8,617 nucleotides of DNA, taken from NCBI GenBank assembly GCA_035693105.1, contig DASSHC010000256.1:1-8617 (forward strand), written 5' to 3'. The position numbers and the translations under genes were made by a program. This document shows, piece after piece, positions 1-6,285 of the stretch (position 1 is the stretch's first letter; each line of letters opens with the position of its first letter). The notes below the pieces were generated by a model, which saw only the letters and a list, made by a program, of their open reading frames with translations, was not told where the DNA came from and did no database searches. This stretch comes from DASSHC01 sp035693105 (GTDB taxonomy: Bacteria > Chloroflexota > Chloroflexia > Thermomicrobiales > Thermomicrobiaceae).

Positions 1-2
1 TC

Positions 3-626
3 AAGCACTCGAACGGGTTGATCGGCTCTCATTCCGCAACATACAGCGAATTTGGCCTGTCTCAAAGCCGTCTCTGGCCCGCCTCAACACTATGCATAAC
101 GATCGCTGCGAACATCGCGGACACGGGAATACTCAGTTACCCCGCTTGCTTTCCTGACAGTGTCGTGGGCTTCCTGCCTACGTCCAACTCTGTTGATGTC
201 CGATACGTCGAACTGTTCTTGCGAACAATTAGATCAGACTTAGATCGCTTTGCCCCCGCCACCGCTCAGAAGAACATCAACCTCGAAATTCTCGGGAACG
301 TGGCTATCGGGTTGCCTCCCCTGACAGAACAGCGGCGCATCGTGGCCGAGATCGAACGCCGAAAATCCGTCATCGAAGCGCTAGAAGTCACTCTCAAGCA
401 CAACTTGAAGCGGGCCGAACGCCTTCGGCAGGCGATCCTCAAACGCGCCTTCGAGGGCAAGCTGGTGCCGCAGGACCCCAACGACGAGCCGGCCAGCGTG
501 CTGTTGGAGCGCATTCGGGTGGAGCGGCAGCAAGCCAACGGGCGCGTGAACGGCAAGGGCAAGGCACGCACGCGGCGCGGAGCGGCGCAGTTGCCGATGC
601 CGCTCGTGGGGGAGTGCGCGCCGTGA
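3..626 (+). CDS. hsdS: Type I restriction enzyme specificity subunit HsdS, C-terminal part (5' end outside window)
   Basis: HsdS is the DNA-recognition subunit of type I restriction-modification complexes (HsdR2M2S1); its two target recognition domains each read one half of a bipartite site. The reading frame is open from the first bases of the window, so the gene begins upstream; the internal TTG at 18 is not a credible start. The visible part begins in the last target recognition domain (RLWPASTLCITIAANIADTG, then CFPDSVVGFLPT) and continues into QKNINLEILGNVAIGLPP, the usual end of that domain. The conserved helical region follows (LTEQRRIVAEIERR, then a long coiled-coil-like stretch and AILKRAFEGKLVPQDP). 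The first ~330 bases are more AT-rich than the GC-rich 3' part, as is common for exchanged recognition domains. The Lys/Arg-rich tail (NGKGKARTRRGAAQ) looks disordered. The gene ends at TGA 624-626. Its partner methyltransferase gene lies 676 bp downstream, which is an unusual order. Confidence 0.93.
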   Translation, partial: KHSNGLIGSHSATYSEFGLSQSRLWPASTLCITIAANIADTGILSYPACFPDSVVGFLPTSNSVDVRYVELFLRTIRSDLDRFAPATAQKNINLEILGNVAIGLPPLTEQRRIVAEIERRKSVIEALEVTLKHNLKRAERLRQAILKRAFEGKLVPQDPNDEPASVLLERIRVERQQANGRVNGKGKARTRRGAAQLPMPLVGECAP

Positions 627-970
627 GGATCGAAGAGCTGCTCCGGTCGGTGGAACCTCAGGCGGCGATGCTGCGCGAGATGGACGAGGATGATGGGTTG
701 AAGCAAGCGCTTCCCCGTGGCGGGGATCAATTGCCGCGCGACGAGCCACCAAGCTCCTCATATTCCGCGGAGCCTGTCACATATTCTCGATATGCCCCGT
801 ACCTCAGCCACCGTCATTCGACCGGTTGCCGGGCATTGGTGGCTGCCGTGGAACGTGGGTGCCGCCCGGCGCCCGAGAATCGAATTCTCGGGCTGAGTCC
901 AGGTAAGCCCACTGAAGGGGCTGCGTGCGTGGCGCTGCTGACCAGCCGGAAGACGGGTCGAGCCGCATGA
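623..970 (+). CDS. Small ORF of unknown function, overlapping the hsdS stop; 3' half made of repeat sequence
   Basis: I do not recognise this product. A GTG at 623 overlaps the hsdS stop (GTGA), the arrangement expected for translational coupling; a second in-frame GTG lies at 614. The N-terminal part (VRIEELLRSVEPQAAMLREM, then an acidic DEDDG and LKQALPRGG) looks like a plausible amphipathic helix. From about base 730 the composition changes, and from 856 the frame reads through the inverted-repeat element, giving a low-complexity tail with RPAPENRILGLSP. Tails of this kind arise from repeats rather than selected protein. My reading is a short real gene, or the start of one, truncated when the repeat element arrived; only roughly 623-730 may be genuine coding sequence. 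The alternative is that the whole frame is chance. No ribosome binding site of its own is clear. Confidence 0.3.
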   Translation: MRIEELLRSVEPQAAMLREMDEDDGLKQALPRGGDQLPRDEPPSSSYSAEPVTYSRYAPYLSHRHSTGCRALVAAVERGCRPAPENRILGLSPGKPTEGAACVALLTSRKTGRAA

Positions 971-1194
971 TGGTGAGGAGAGATCCTTCGCTGCGGCTCA
1001 GGATGACAAGGGTAAAGGCTCCTTTGTCCTGTCATTCTGAGGCCGCAGCCGAAGAATCTCTCCTGCCTCGCCCCGATCGCCAATGCTCGCGAATAACGCT
1101 GGCTCTACCCGATGCCATGCCAAAACTCAGCCCCTTCAGTGGGCTTCGCGGACTCAGCCCGAGAATTCGATTCTCGGGCGCCGGGCGGCACCCA
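856..1194. repeat. Nested (concentric) inverted-repeat element, MITE/REP-like
   Basis: The left arm 856-923 and right arm 1128-1194 are reverse complements. The outer 45 bp (856-900 against 1150-1194) match perfectly, and after a small mismatch (AGGT against GCG) a further 19 bp match (905-923 against 1128-1146). Each arm holds its own hairpin: stem GCCCGAGAAT / ATTCTCGGGC with a 3-base loop, at 871-893 and 1157-1179. Between the arms sits a second inverted repeat (976-1064) with nearly the same centre (about 1020 against 1025). The spacers 924-975 and 1065-1127 are mostly unrelated, apart from short matches such as CGGGT.GAGCC. No transposase or convincing ORF is inside and no target-site duplication is obvious at the edges. 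It fits a non-autonomous palindromic mobile repeat, or two copies of a repeat in opposite orientation, filling the hsdS-hsdM gap. Confidence 0.85.
976..1064. repeat. Inner long imperfect hairpin of the nested repeat element
   Basis: The left half 976-1011 (AGGAGAGATCCTTCG, CTGCGG, CTCAGGATGACA) pairs with the right half 1028-1064 (read in reverse complement as AGGAGAGATTCTTCG, GCTGCGG, CCTCAGAATGACA), with two substitutions and two single-base gaps in the paired core. The apex is AAAGG-CT-CCTTT at 1014-1025, so the whole stretch could fold as one hairpin or cruciform. The core (CATTCTGAG....CGAAGAATCTC) resembles a widespread intergenic repeat that I recall from several bacterial phyla, including Chloroflexota; that recollection is not verified here. 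Confidence 0.8.
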
Positions 1195-1302
1195 GGCTCC
1201 GGCAAAGAGCCGCCGCCCTCAGCCAGATCTAAAAAAATGATGCTGTCCCGATCTTTCAGCCGAGACCGAGGCTGAGCACGAAGCCGGAGCAGAAGAGACG
1301 CT

Positions 1303-2808
1303 ATGAGTACCAACGGCAACCACGCGCAGCAGGTCGTCCAGCGGCTCTGGAACTACTGCAACATCCTGCGCGACGACGGACTCTCCTACGGCGACTACGT
1401 CGAGCAGTTGACCTTCCTGCTCTTCCTCAAGATGGCCCACGAGCAGACCCAGGCCCCCTGGTTCCGCGACTCGCCCATCCCGGCCGGCCTCGACTGGCCC
1501 AGCCTCCTGGCGCGCGACGGCGACGAGCTGGAGGTCCACTACCGCCGCGTGCTGGAGAGCCTCGGGCGCGAGCGCGGCATGCTCGGCCTGATCTTCCGCA
1601 AGGCGCAGAACAAGATCCAGGACCCCGCCAAGCTGCGGCGTCTGATCGTGGACCTGATCGACCGCGAGCAGTGGACCGTCCTCGATGCCGACGTCAAGGG
1701 CGATGCCTACGAAGGGCTGCTGGAGAAGAACGCGCAAGATGTCAAGGGCGGCGCGGGCCAGTACTTCACCCCCCGCCCGCTGATCCGCGCCATCGTCGAG
1801 GTGATGCGGCCGGCCCCCGGCGAGACCATCTGCGACCCCGCCTGCGGCACCGGCGGCTTCCTGCTGGCGGCGCACGACTACGTCTCCGGCCACTACCCGC
1901 TCGACCGCGACCAGAAGAAGCACCTCAAGCTGAATGCCCTGCACGGGGTCGAGATCGTCGACAGCGTCACCCGGCTCTGCGCCATGAACCTGCTGCTGCA
2001 CGGCGTCGGGCCGACCGCCGACGACGAGGCCGAGCCGCCCGTGGCCACCGGCGACAGCCTCGCCGCCGACTCCGGCGGCCGCTACGACCTGGTGCTGACC
2101 AATCCGCCCTTCGGGCGCAAGTCGAGCGTGCTGGTGATCGGCGCCGGCGGCGAGCAGGAGCGCGAGGCGCTGACCGTCTACCGCGACGACTTCATCGCCA
2201 CGACCAGCAACAAGCAGCTCAACTTCGTGCAGCACGTGCGCACGCTGCTCAAGATCAACGGGCGCGCGGCCGTCGTCGTCCCCGACAACGTGCTCTTCGA
2301 GGGCGGGGCCGGCGAGACTATCCGCCGCCAACTGCTGCAGGAGTGCGACGTCCACACCCTGCTGCGGCTCCCGACCGGCATCTTCTACTCGCAAGGGGTC
2401 AAGGCCAACGTGCTCTTCTTCGACCGCAAGCCGGCCAGCCCCAGCCCCTGGACGCGGACGCTGTGGGTCTACGACCTGCGCACGAACATGAACTTCACCC
2501 TCAAGACCAACCCCCTCGCCCGCGCGGACCTCGACGACTTCGTGGCCTGCTACCACCCCGAGAACCGCCACCAGCGCACGGCCACCTGGTCGCCGGATAC
2601 CCCCGACGGGCGCTGGCGCCCCTACCGCTACGAAGACCTGATCCAGCGCGACAAAGCCAGCCTCGACCTCCTCTGGCTCAAAGACGCCAGCCTGGAAGAC
2701 GCCGAGAACCTGCCAGCCCCCGACGTGATCGCGGCCGAGATCGCCGAGGACCTGCGCGCGGCGCTGGAGGAGTTCGAGACGATCCTGGCGGACCTGGCCG
2801 AGGAATAA
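1303..2808 (+). CDS. hsdM: Type I restriction-modification system DNA methyltransferase subunit HsdM
   Basis: This subunit transfers a methyl group from S-adenosylmethionine to the N6 of adenine in the site chosen by HsdS, and with HsdR it forms the restriction complex. At 501 residues it has full family length. The N-terminal HsdM domain includes DYVEQLTFLLFLKMAHEQ (31-48). Next come GQYFTPRPL (152-160), the cofactor-binding motif I DPACGTGGF (178-186) and catalytic motif IV NPPF (267-270). LPTGIFYSQGVKANVLFF and the usual C-terminal helical tail follow. All motifs are intact, so the protein should be active. ATG 1303 fits the usual N-terminus; only a weak purine-rich site (AGAAGAG, 1291-1297) precedes it. 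The 5' flank 1195-1302 shows only a 6-bp stem (TCAGCC/GGCTGA, 1256-1275) and a run of seven A, with no clear promoter. The gene lies downstream of hsdS, cut off from it by the repeat element. Confidence 0.96.
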   Translation: MSTNGNHAQQVVQRLWNYCNILRDDGLSYGDYVEQLTFLLFLKMAHEQTQAPWFRDSPIPAGLDWPSLLARDGDELEVHYRRVLESLGRERGMLGLIFRKAQNKIQDPAKLRRLIVDLIDREQWTVLDADVKGDAYEGLLEKNAQDVKGGAGQYFTPRPLIRAIVEVMRPAPGETICDPACGTGGFLLAAHDYVSGHYPLDRDQKKHLKLNALHGVEIVDSVTRLCAMNLLLHGVGPTADDEAEPPVATGDSLAADSGGRYDLVLTNPPFGRKSSVLVIGAGGEQEREALTVYRDDFIATTSNKQLNFVQHVRTLLKINGRAAVVVPDNVLFEGGAGETIRRQLLQECDVHTLLRLPTGIFYSQGVKANVLFFDRKPASPSPWTRTLWVYDLRTNMNFTLKTNPLARADLDDFVACYHPENRHQRTATWSPDTPDGRWRPYRYEDLIQRDKASLDLLWLKDASLEDAENLPAPDVIAAEIAEDLRAALEEFETILADLAEE

Positions 2809-2821
2809 CGCGCCGGACTAG

Positions 2822-4567
2822 CTACCACCCAATCGCGTAGGCCAGGCGGCGGGGGTCGGCGGCGCCGGTCTTGAGGCCGCGCGCGTGATCGACCACCACG
2901 GTGCAGAGCGAGCCGGCCCGCGGCTCCCAGTCGGGCCAGCGCTCGATCCGGTGCCCGCGGCGCGCCAGCTCGGCCAGCACCTCGTCCGGGATGCGCGCCT
3001 CGGCGTTGACCAGCCCCGGTGAATAGGGGTGTGGGAAGCTGGAACGGGGGTAGTTGAAGCTGGCCACGCGCGGCGCCTCGACGGCCGCCTGCGGCTCCAT
3101 GCCGAAGTCGATCAGGTTCACCGCCAACTGCACCATCGCCTGCGGCTGCACGTCGTTGCCGGGCGTGCCGTAGGGCGCGAAGAGCGCGCCGTCCTTGAGG
3201 ATCAGGCCGGGGCTGGGGGTCAGCCGCGGCCGCTTGCCCGGCGCCAGCACGCTGGGGTGATTGGGGTCGAGCCACGATTGCCCGCCGCGCCCGGAGACGA
3301 TGTAGCCCAGCCCCGGCACGATCGGCGTATTGGTCACGCCGTCGCTGGGCGTGGCCGAGAAGGCGTTGCCGGCCTCGTCCACCACGCAGAGGTAGCTGGT
3401 ATCCGGATCGACCCGCGCTTCGAAGGCGCGCGCGCTCCGTGTAGACCCGCGCCGACCGTTGCCACCCGGCTGGAAGGGCCACGGGTCACCCGCGGCCGGC
3501 ATCTCGCCGAAGGCGCGCTCCCGCGCGATGCGCTCGCGCCAGGCGGCGGCGTAGCCGGGGTCGAGCAGCCCGTCGATCGGCACATCGACGAACTTGGGGT
3601 CGCCGTAGTACTGCTCGCGGTCGGCGAAGGCGGCATCCAGCGCCTCGATGATCAGGTGCAGGCAGTCGGCCGAGTTCTGTCCCAGGGTAGCGAGGTCGTA
3701 GCCCTCCAGGATCGCCAGCGCCTGGGCCGCGACCGGCCCCTGGCACCAGGGCGGGCAGCTGTAGATCTGGTAGCCGCGGTAGCGCACCCCGACCGGCTCC
3801 TCGACCTCGACGTGGAAGTTCTTGAGATCCTCCAGCGTCAGGAAGCCGCCCTGCTCGGCAAAAAAGCGCGCGGTCCGCTCGGCGATGTCGCCCTGGTAGA
3901 AGCGGTCGCGCGCGGCCTGGATGGCGGCCTCGCGCTCCAGGTGTCGCGCCCCCTCCTCCGCCTCCACCAGCCTGCGCAGCAGCCCGGCGAGGTCTTTTTG
4001 CACCAAGCGCTCGCCGGGGCGGGGCGCGCGGCCGTTGGGCAGGTAGATGGCGGCGCTGGAGGGCCACTGGGCCAGGCGCTCCGCGTCGGCCGCGAGGTTG
4101 GCGCAGAGGAAGGGGTAGGCCGCGAAGCCCTCCTCGGCCAGCGCGACCGCCGGCGCGGCGACCTCGGCGAAGCTCATCGTGCCGTACAGCCGCAGGGCCG
4201 TGGTCCAGGAGTCGATAGCGGCGGGCATGACGCAGTGCCGCACGCCGGCCGGGATGCGCCCGCCGCACTGCGCGACGAAGTACTCCGGCGTAGCCGCCGC
4301 CGGCCAGCTGCCGAGGCCGCTGATGGTGTGCAGTTGCCGGTCCGCGGCGGTGAAGAGGATGATCGGGGCCACGCCGCCGACGTTGGTCATATCGGGCTGG
4401 AGCACGTTGGTGCAGAGCCCGGCCGCCACCCCGGCGTCGATGGCGTTGCCGCCAGCCTCCAGCATCCGGACCGCGGCCATCGTCGCCAGCTCGTGCCCGG
4501 CGGCGGCCACGTAGTGGCTACCGGTGATCGCCGGCCGCATGGTCGTCGGTGCTGGGAACCCCGCCAT
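2822..4567 (-). CDS. Gamma-glutamyltransferase family protein (Ntn-hydrolase)
   Basis: Members of this family self-cleave before a conserved Thr, which becomes the nucleophile that cleaves or transfers gamma-glutamyl groups from glutathione and similar amides; some act as acylases. The 581-residue protein has the family N-terminal signature (MLEAGGNAIDAGVA, 35-48). Its predicted cleavage point lies before Thr390 in DPDTSYLCVVDEAGNAFSAT, giving subunits of about 389 and 192 residues. GTPGNDVQPQAMVQ (467-480) is the motif of the YwrD/acylase-like branch rather than classical periplasmic GGT, and no signal peptide is visible, so a cytoplasmic enzyme is likely. The substrate cannot be told from sequence. 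GGAGGGAGG eight bases before ATG 4567 supports that start; Met10 is an alternative. The frame is intact. The gene converges on hsdM with 13 bp between stops, and no neighbour points to a glutathione pathway. Confidence 0.92.
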   Translation of the reverse strand: MAGFPAPTTMRPAITGSHYVAAAGHELATMAAVRMLEAGGNAIDAGVAAGLCTNVLQPDMTNVGGVAPIILFTAADRQLHTISGLGSWPAAATPEYFVAQCGGRIPAGVRHCVMPAAIDSWTTALRLYGTMSFAEVAAPAVALAEEGFAAYPFLCANLAADAERLAQWPSSAAIYLPNGRAPRPGERLVQKDLAGLLRRLVEAEEGARHLEREAAIQAARDRFYQGDIAERTARFFAEQGGFLTLEDLKNFHVEVEEPVGVRYRGYQIYSCPPWCQGPVAAQALAILEGYDLATLGQNSADCLHLIIEALDAAFADREQYYGDPKFVDVPIDGLLDPGYAAAWRERIARERAFGEMPAAGDPWPFQPGGNGRRGSTRSARAFEARVDPDTSYLCVVDEAGNAFSATPSDGVTNTPIVPGLGYIVSGRGGQSWLDPNHPSVLAPGKRPRLTPSPGLILKDGALFAPYGTPGNDVQPQAMVQLAVNLIDFGMEPQAAVEAPRVASFNYPRSSFPHPYSPGLVNAEARIPDEVLAELARRGHRIERWPDWEPRAGSLCTVVVDHARGLKTGAADPRRLAYAIGW

Positions 4568-4916
4568 TGCTCCTGCCTCCCTCCAATGGCTGACATGGCC
4601 AAGCGCGCTCGCCGCCCGTGATACTGCTCCCGTGTGACAGTGTAACCGAGCTCAGCCCGCGGGCGGGGCCGCGCCAGCCGCGCCAGGCCAGTGGTGCTAG
4701 CGCGTCGGCAGCGCCAGTAGTGCAGCATCGCTTTCGCTGCCCTCATTTCGATCTCGCACTCATATCCTCGTGATGGCGAGGGCTACCGCGGATGTTTGTG
4801 CGAACCGGCGGGCCGTCTGCAAACGAAGACAAATTCCCTGTTTGCCGCTTGCCGCTGCCCGCGAGTCGTGTCCTCAGGGACGCGGCGGGACTGAGATGAG
4901 AAACCCGGAAGCTGCA
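4568..4916. other. Intergenic region between the GGT-family gene and the PIN gene
   Basis: This 349-bp stretch has no supportable gene. The left end holds the ribosome binding site of the minus-strand gamma-glutamyltransferase gene (GGAGGGAGG at 4584-4576). At 4651-4691 lies a shortened copy of the 3' end of the membrane-protein gene ending at 6286, with weaker similarity continuing to about 4730. From about 4740 rightward the DNA becomes more AT-rich, with small tandem TGCCGCT units near 4842-4856. A 75-codon plus-strand frame starting at 4770 runs antisense into the PIN gene and has no ribosome binding site, so I treat it as chance. No convincing promoter or terminator is visible. Confidence 0.6.
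4651..4691 (-). repeat. Shortened direct copy of the 3' end of the membrane-protein gene (left flank of the AT-rich island)
   Basis: Bases 4665-4691 are identical over 27 bp to 6343-6369, and 4656-4670 match 6311-6325 over 15 bp, both in the same orientation. The copy looks like the 6287-6369 sequence after two deletions, each between short direct repeats (GCCCGC, and GGGCGGGG). On the minus strand one frame reads ALAPLAWRGWRGPARG, against ALALLAWRGWRGPRPA in the intact gene, and weaker similarity extends to about 4730. It is best read as a displaced or duplicated gene tail. Confidence 0.65.
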
Positions 4917-5531
4917 TTACGCTCCCTGCGCGAAGCGATTAAGGTATTCCACCGCATGGTTGAACTTCGCGAGATAGCGGCAATTCAGGCTGGTTAGGAT
5001 AGCCCCGATCCCCGGATCGAAAAACGCCTTCGCATCGCGACTGGCGAAGCACTTGAGCATGCTGGGATCTCTTTGGCGTAAGTCGCGCACCACACACGCG
5101 AGAATAAGGCTGTCCTCTGGCTCCAGCCCATACCTGTCTTGGTATTCTAATGAATCCCTGAACGTCTCTGCGGATATTGGAATTACCTCTGCGACCCCAA
5201 GAAGTCTGCTTACCACAGCTGCAAGGCGATCCATCTCCTCGCGCTCAATGGCAACCATCGATTGGGTGGCTTGATCAAGTGTCGCGGCGAACTCACGATA
5301 GTCCTGCGATCGTGCCAGATCTCTGATTGACTTGTTCAGTGCGTCAAGGGCCGTCTTTCGATCTCTATCTCTCTGCCTGATATGAGAGTAGGGCTCGCTG
5401 AGCCCAAATGCCGGGATCACCAGCTGAACGTGCTCCATCTCGCCAAATTGAAGGATTCTCTCGGCGTCCGCGTATTGCTCCTGCCTTAGAGCTATCTCTA
5501 GGATGAAGTTGGACTCGACGTAGACAATCAT
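4917..5531 (-). CDS. PIN-domain protein (putative metal-dependent ribonuclease)
   Basis: PIN domains are small Mg/Mn-dependent RNases, often the toxin of VapBC-type pairs. This 204-residue protein opens with a PIN strand (MIVYVESNFILEIALRQEQ) in which Glu6 replaces the more usual first Asp. I recall the same ESNF.LE form in cyanobacterial relatives. Other candidate metal ligands fall in order: Glu46 in PAFGLSEPY, Asp140 in LEPEDSLILACV and Asp166 in FASRDAKAFF. The charged helical stretch from about 50 to 110 makes it longer than compact VapC proteins. Its ATG overlaps the stop of the upstream gene as ATGA (5531-5528). GGGAG abuts that ATG with no spacer, so reinitiation after translation of the upstream gene is likely and the pair is probably one transcript. 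The target RNA is unknown, and no signal or membrane segment is present. Confidence 0.78.
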   Translation of the reverse strand: MIVYVESNFILEIALRQEQYADAERILQFGEMEHVQLVIPAFGLSEPYSHIRQRDRDRKTALDALNKSIRDLARSQDYREFAATLDQATQSMVAIEREEMDRLAAVVSRLLGVAEVIPISAETFRDSLEYQDRYGLEPEDSLILACVVRDLRQRDPSMLKCFASRDAKAFFDPGIGAILTSLNCRYLAKFNHAVEYLNRFAQGA

Positions 5532-5977
5532 CTCCCGGGTTCTGCCAAGACGGTGCCTTCGCCGATAGCATCGAGGAATCCCAACTGGGATAGGACGCGT
5601 TCGGAATCCTGAGATGGGTGGTCATGCCCGAAGGCAAGATCTCCGAGCCAGCGCAAGACGATCAGCGAAAGCTCTGGCTCGCGAAATCGTCTGTCGGGCT
5701 CATTCGAAGGCAAGTAGTCCTTGACAATCTCTCGCATGGAGAACTCCCCGTCTGGGGGAGTGTCATAGTGCGGGGCAGATGCAGGCGTCCAAACGTAGCC
5801 CTTGTCCTGGGAGACGAGCAAGAAGTAGCGTACTGGAAGCGCTATGCCATGGACGAGCATATTTCGCCGGATCTGTTGAGCCACCTCCGGCGTCATATCA
5901 CGACGGTTCGTGATCTCAACGATCGCAACCGGTTCTTCGTTTTCTGACTTGATCAAGATATCTGGTTGTACGGACAT
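5528..5977 (-). CDS. PD-(D/E)xK nuclease-like protein, partner of the PIN gene (probably catalytically altered)
   Basis: The 149-residue protein begins MSVQPDILIKS, then PVAIVEITNRRD, LPVRYFLLVSQDKGYVW and, nearer the C-terminus, PELSLIVLRWLGDLAFG. Pro-Asp6, a short hairpin, then Glu21-Ile-Thr23 on a hydrophobic strand, followed by a helix and a second strand ending Gly-Tyr-x-Trp, fits the restriction-endonuclease-like fold. Relatives I recall from cyanobacteria and Chloroflexota read E-V-K where this protein has E-I-T. If the alignment is right, the catalytic lysine is lost. It is the first gene of a two-gene minus-strand unit, overlapping the PIN gene by ATGA. ATG 5977 is preceded by GAGGG with a 4-base gap. 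Its role could be antitoxin, nuclease or regulator of the PIN protein; the sequence does not decide. No DNA-binding helix-turn-helix is evident. Fold assignment moderate, function unknown. Confidence 0.6.
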   Translation of the reverse strand: MSVQPDILIKSENEEPVAIVEITNRRDMTPEVAQQIRRNMLVHGIALPVRYFLLVSQDKGYVWTPASAPHYDTPPDGEFSMREIVKDYLPSNEPDRRFREPELSLIVLRWLGDLAFGHDHPSQDSERVLSQLGFLDAIGEGTVLAEPGR

Positions 5978-6076
5978 AGCACCCTCATGTAATCCGATAT
6001 CTGCGGGTCCCAGGCAGGCGCGTTCGTGACAGCCGCAAATCCCTTTTGCTCGTGGAACCTGTGGAGGCTCCTGTCC

Positions 6077-6285
6077 CTACGTAATCAAGTGTACGGCAAG
6101 GCACCCGATCCAGTTCACTTGAGCGAGGATTTCACCCTGCCCTACACTGAGGATGCCGAGGGCGTGGGCGGCGACCTGCACCCGGCGGTTGCTGGTGGCC
6201 GTGAAGATCACCGCCCAGAAGATATCATCGGTATCGGGGTTGACCGGCTCGTCACCGGTGCCGAGGACAGGCGCCGGTGCGCGTC
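6077..6285 (-). pseudogene. Possible coding remnant downstream of the membrane-protein gene
   Basis: The 308-bp gap 5978-6285 holds no intact gene. A minus-strand frame ending at TAG 6077 reads TGDEPVNPDTDDIFWAVIFT, then ATSNRRVQVAAHALGILSVG. From about 6270 down to 6140 it shows the G/C-biased third positions of real genes, then loses that bias. It has no good start codon, and upstream it runs antiphase into the neighbouring gene. I do not recognise the peptide. It may be a fragment of a gene cut by the AT-rich insertion, or chance. The rest of the gap (5978-6076) holds only the ribosome binding site of the PD-(D/E)xK-like gene and no clear promoter. Confidence 0.25.
6253..6279 (-). terminator. 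GC-rich hairpin just after the membrane-protein gene (possible terminator)
   Basis: CACCGGTGCC (6253-6262) and GGCGCCGGTG (6270-6279) form a 10-bp stem with one G-T pair and a 7-base loop, beginning 6 bp past the stop codon of the minus-strand gene. There is no U-tract, so it would be an atypical intrinsic terminator or an mRNA 3'-end stabiliser. Confidence 0.4.

Larger units (their letters stand above)
4692..6285. mobile_element. Putative small genomic island (AT-richer segment between two copies of a gene tail)
   Basis: Roughly 4740-6130 is visibly more AT-rich, with looser third-position G/C preference, than the genes on both sides. It carries the PD-(D/E)xK-like/PIN gene pair and is bracketed by same-orientation copies of the 3' end of the neighbouring membrane-protein gene (4651-4691 and 6288-6369). 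Integration at the 3' end of a gene, leaving a displaced original tail on the far side, gives this pattern. However, no integrase, transposase or tRNA is present, so a local duplication followed by replacement is also possible. The exact ends are uncertain. Confidence 0.4.

Noticed and set aside
713..725. CCCCG-TGG-CGGGG hairpin downstream of hsdS as a terminator
   Set aside because: The stem is only 5 bp with no T-tract after it, and it lies inside the small overlapping ORF.
1231..1237. Run of seven A before hsdM as a promoter element or a minus-strand terminator tail
   Set aside because: There is no -35/-10 pair with correct spacing, and the nearest hairpin (1256-1275) is too far from the T-tract on the minus strand.
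925..1319. Frames on both strands through the repeat element giving RPAPENRILGLSP-type peptides
   Set aside because: The peptide arises from the inverted-repeat arms themselves and appears on both strands, so it reflects repeat sequence rather than a protein.
1219..2571. Long minus-strand frame (450 codons) opposite hsdM, and a plus-strand 389-codon frame within it
   Set aside because: Both are shadows of hsdM in high-GC DNA. hsdM has all family motifs in one frame, while these have skewed composition (V/A/G/E- or R/P-rich) and no recognisable domain.
3029..4621. 530-codon plus-strand frame opposite the gamma-glutamyltransferase gene, plus minus-strand frames at 3486-4268 and 2628-3482
   Set aside because: These are antisense or out-of-frame shadows of the intact GGT-family gene; their Arg/Gly/Ala-rich translations match no fold I recognise.
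4612..4655. Possible minus-strand promoter for the GGT-family gene (TTACAC, 16 bp, TATCAC)
   Set aside because: The match to the -35 consensus is poor and similar matches occur by chance; it is not strong enough to list as a feature.
4770..4997. 75-codon plus-strand frame between the GGT-family and PIN genes
   Set aside because: It has no ribosome binding site, runs antisense into the 3' end of the PIN gene, and its composition changes at that overlap.
5618..5947. 109-codon plus-strand frame opposite the PD-(D/E)xK-like gene
   Set aside because: It is antisense to a gene with a better-supported start, ribosome site and overlap; no domain is recognised.
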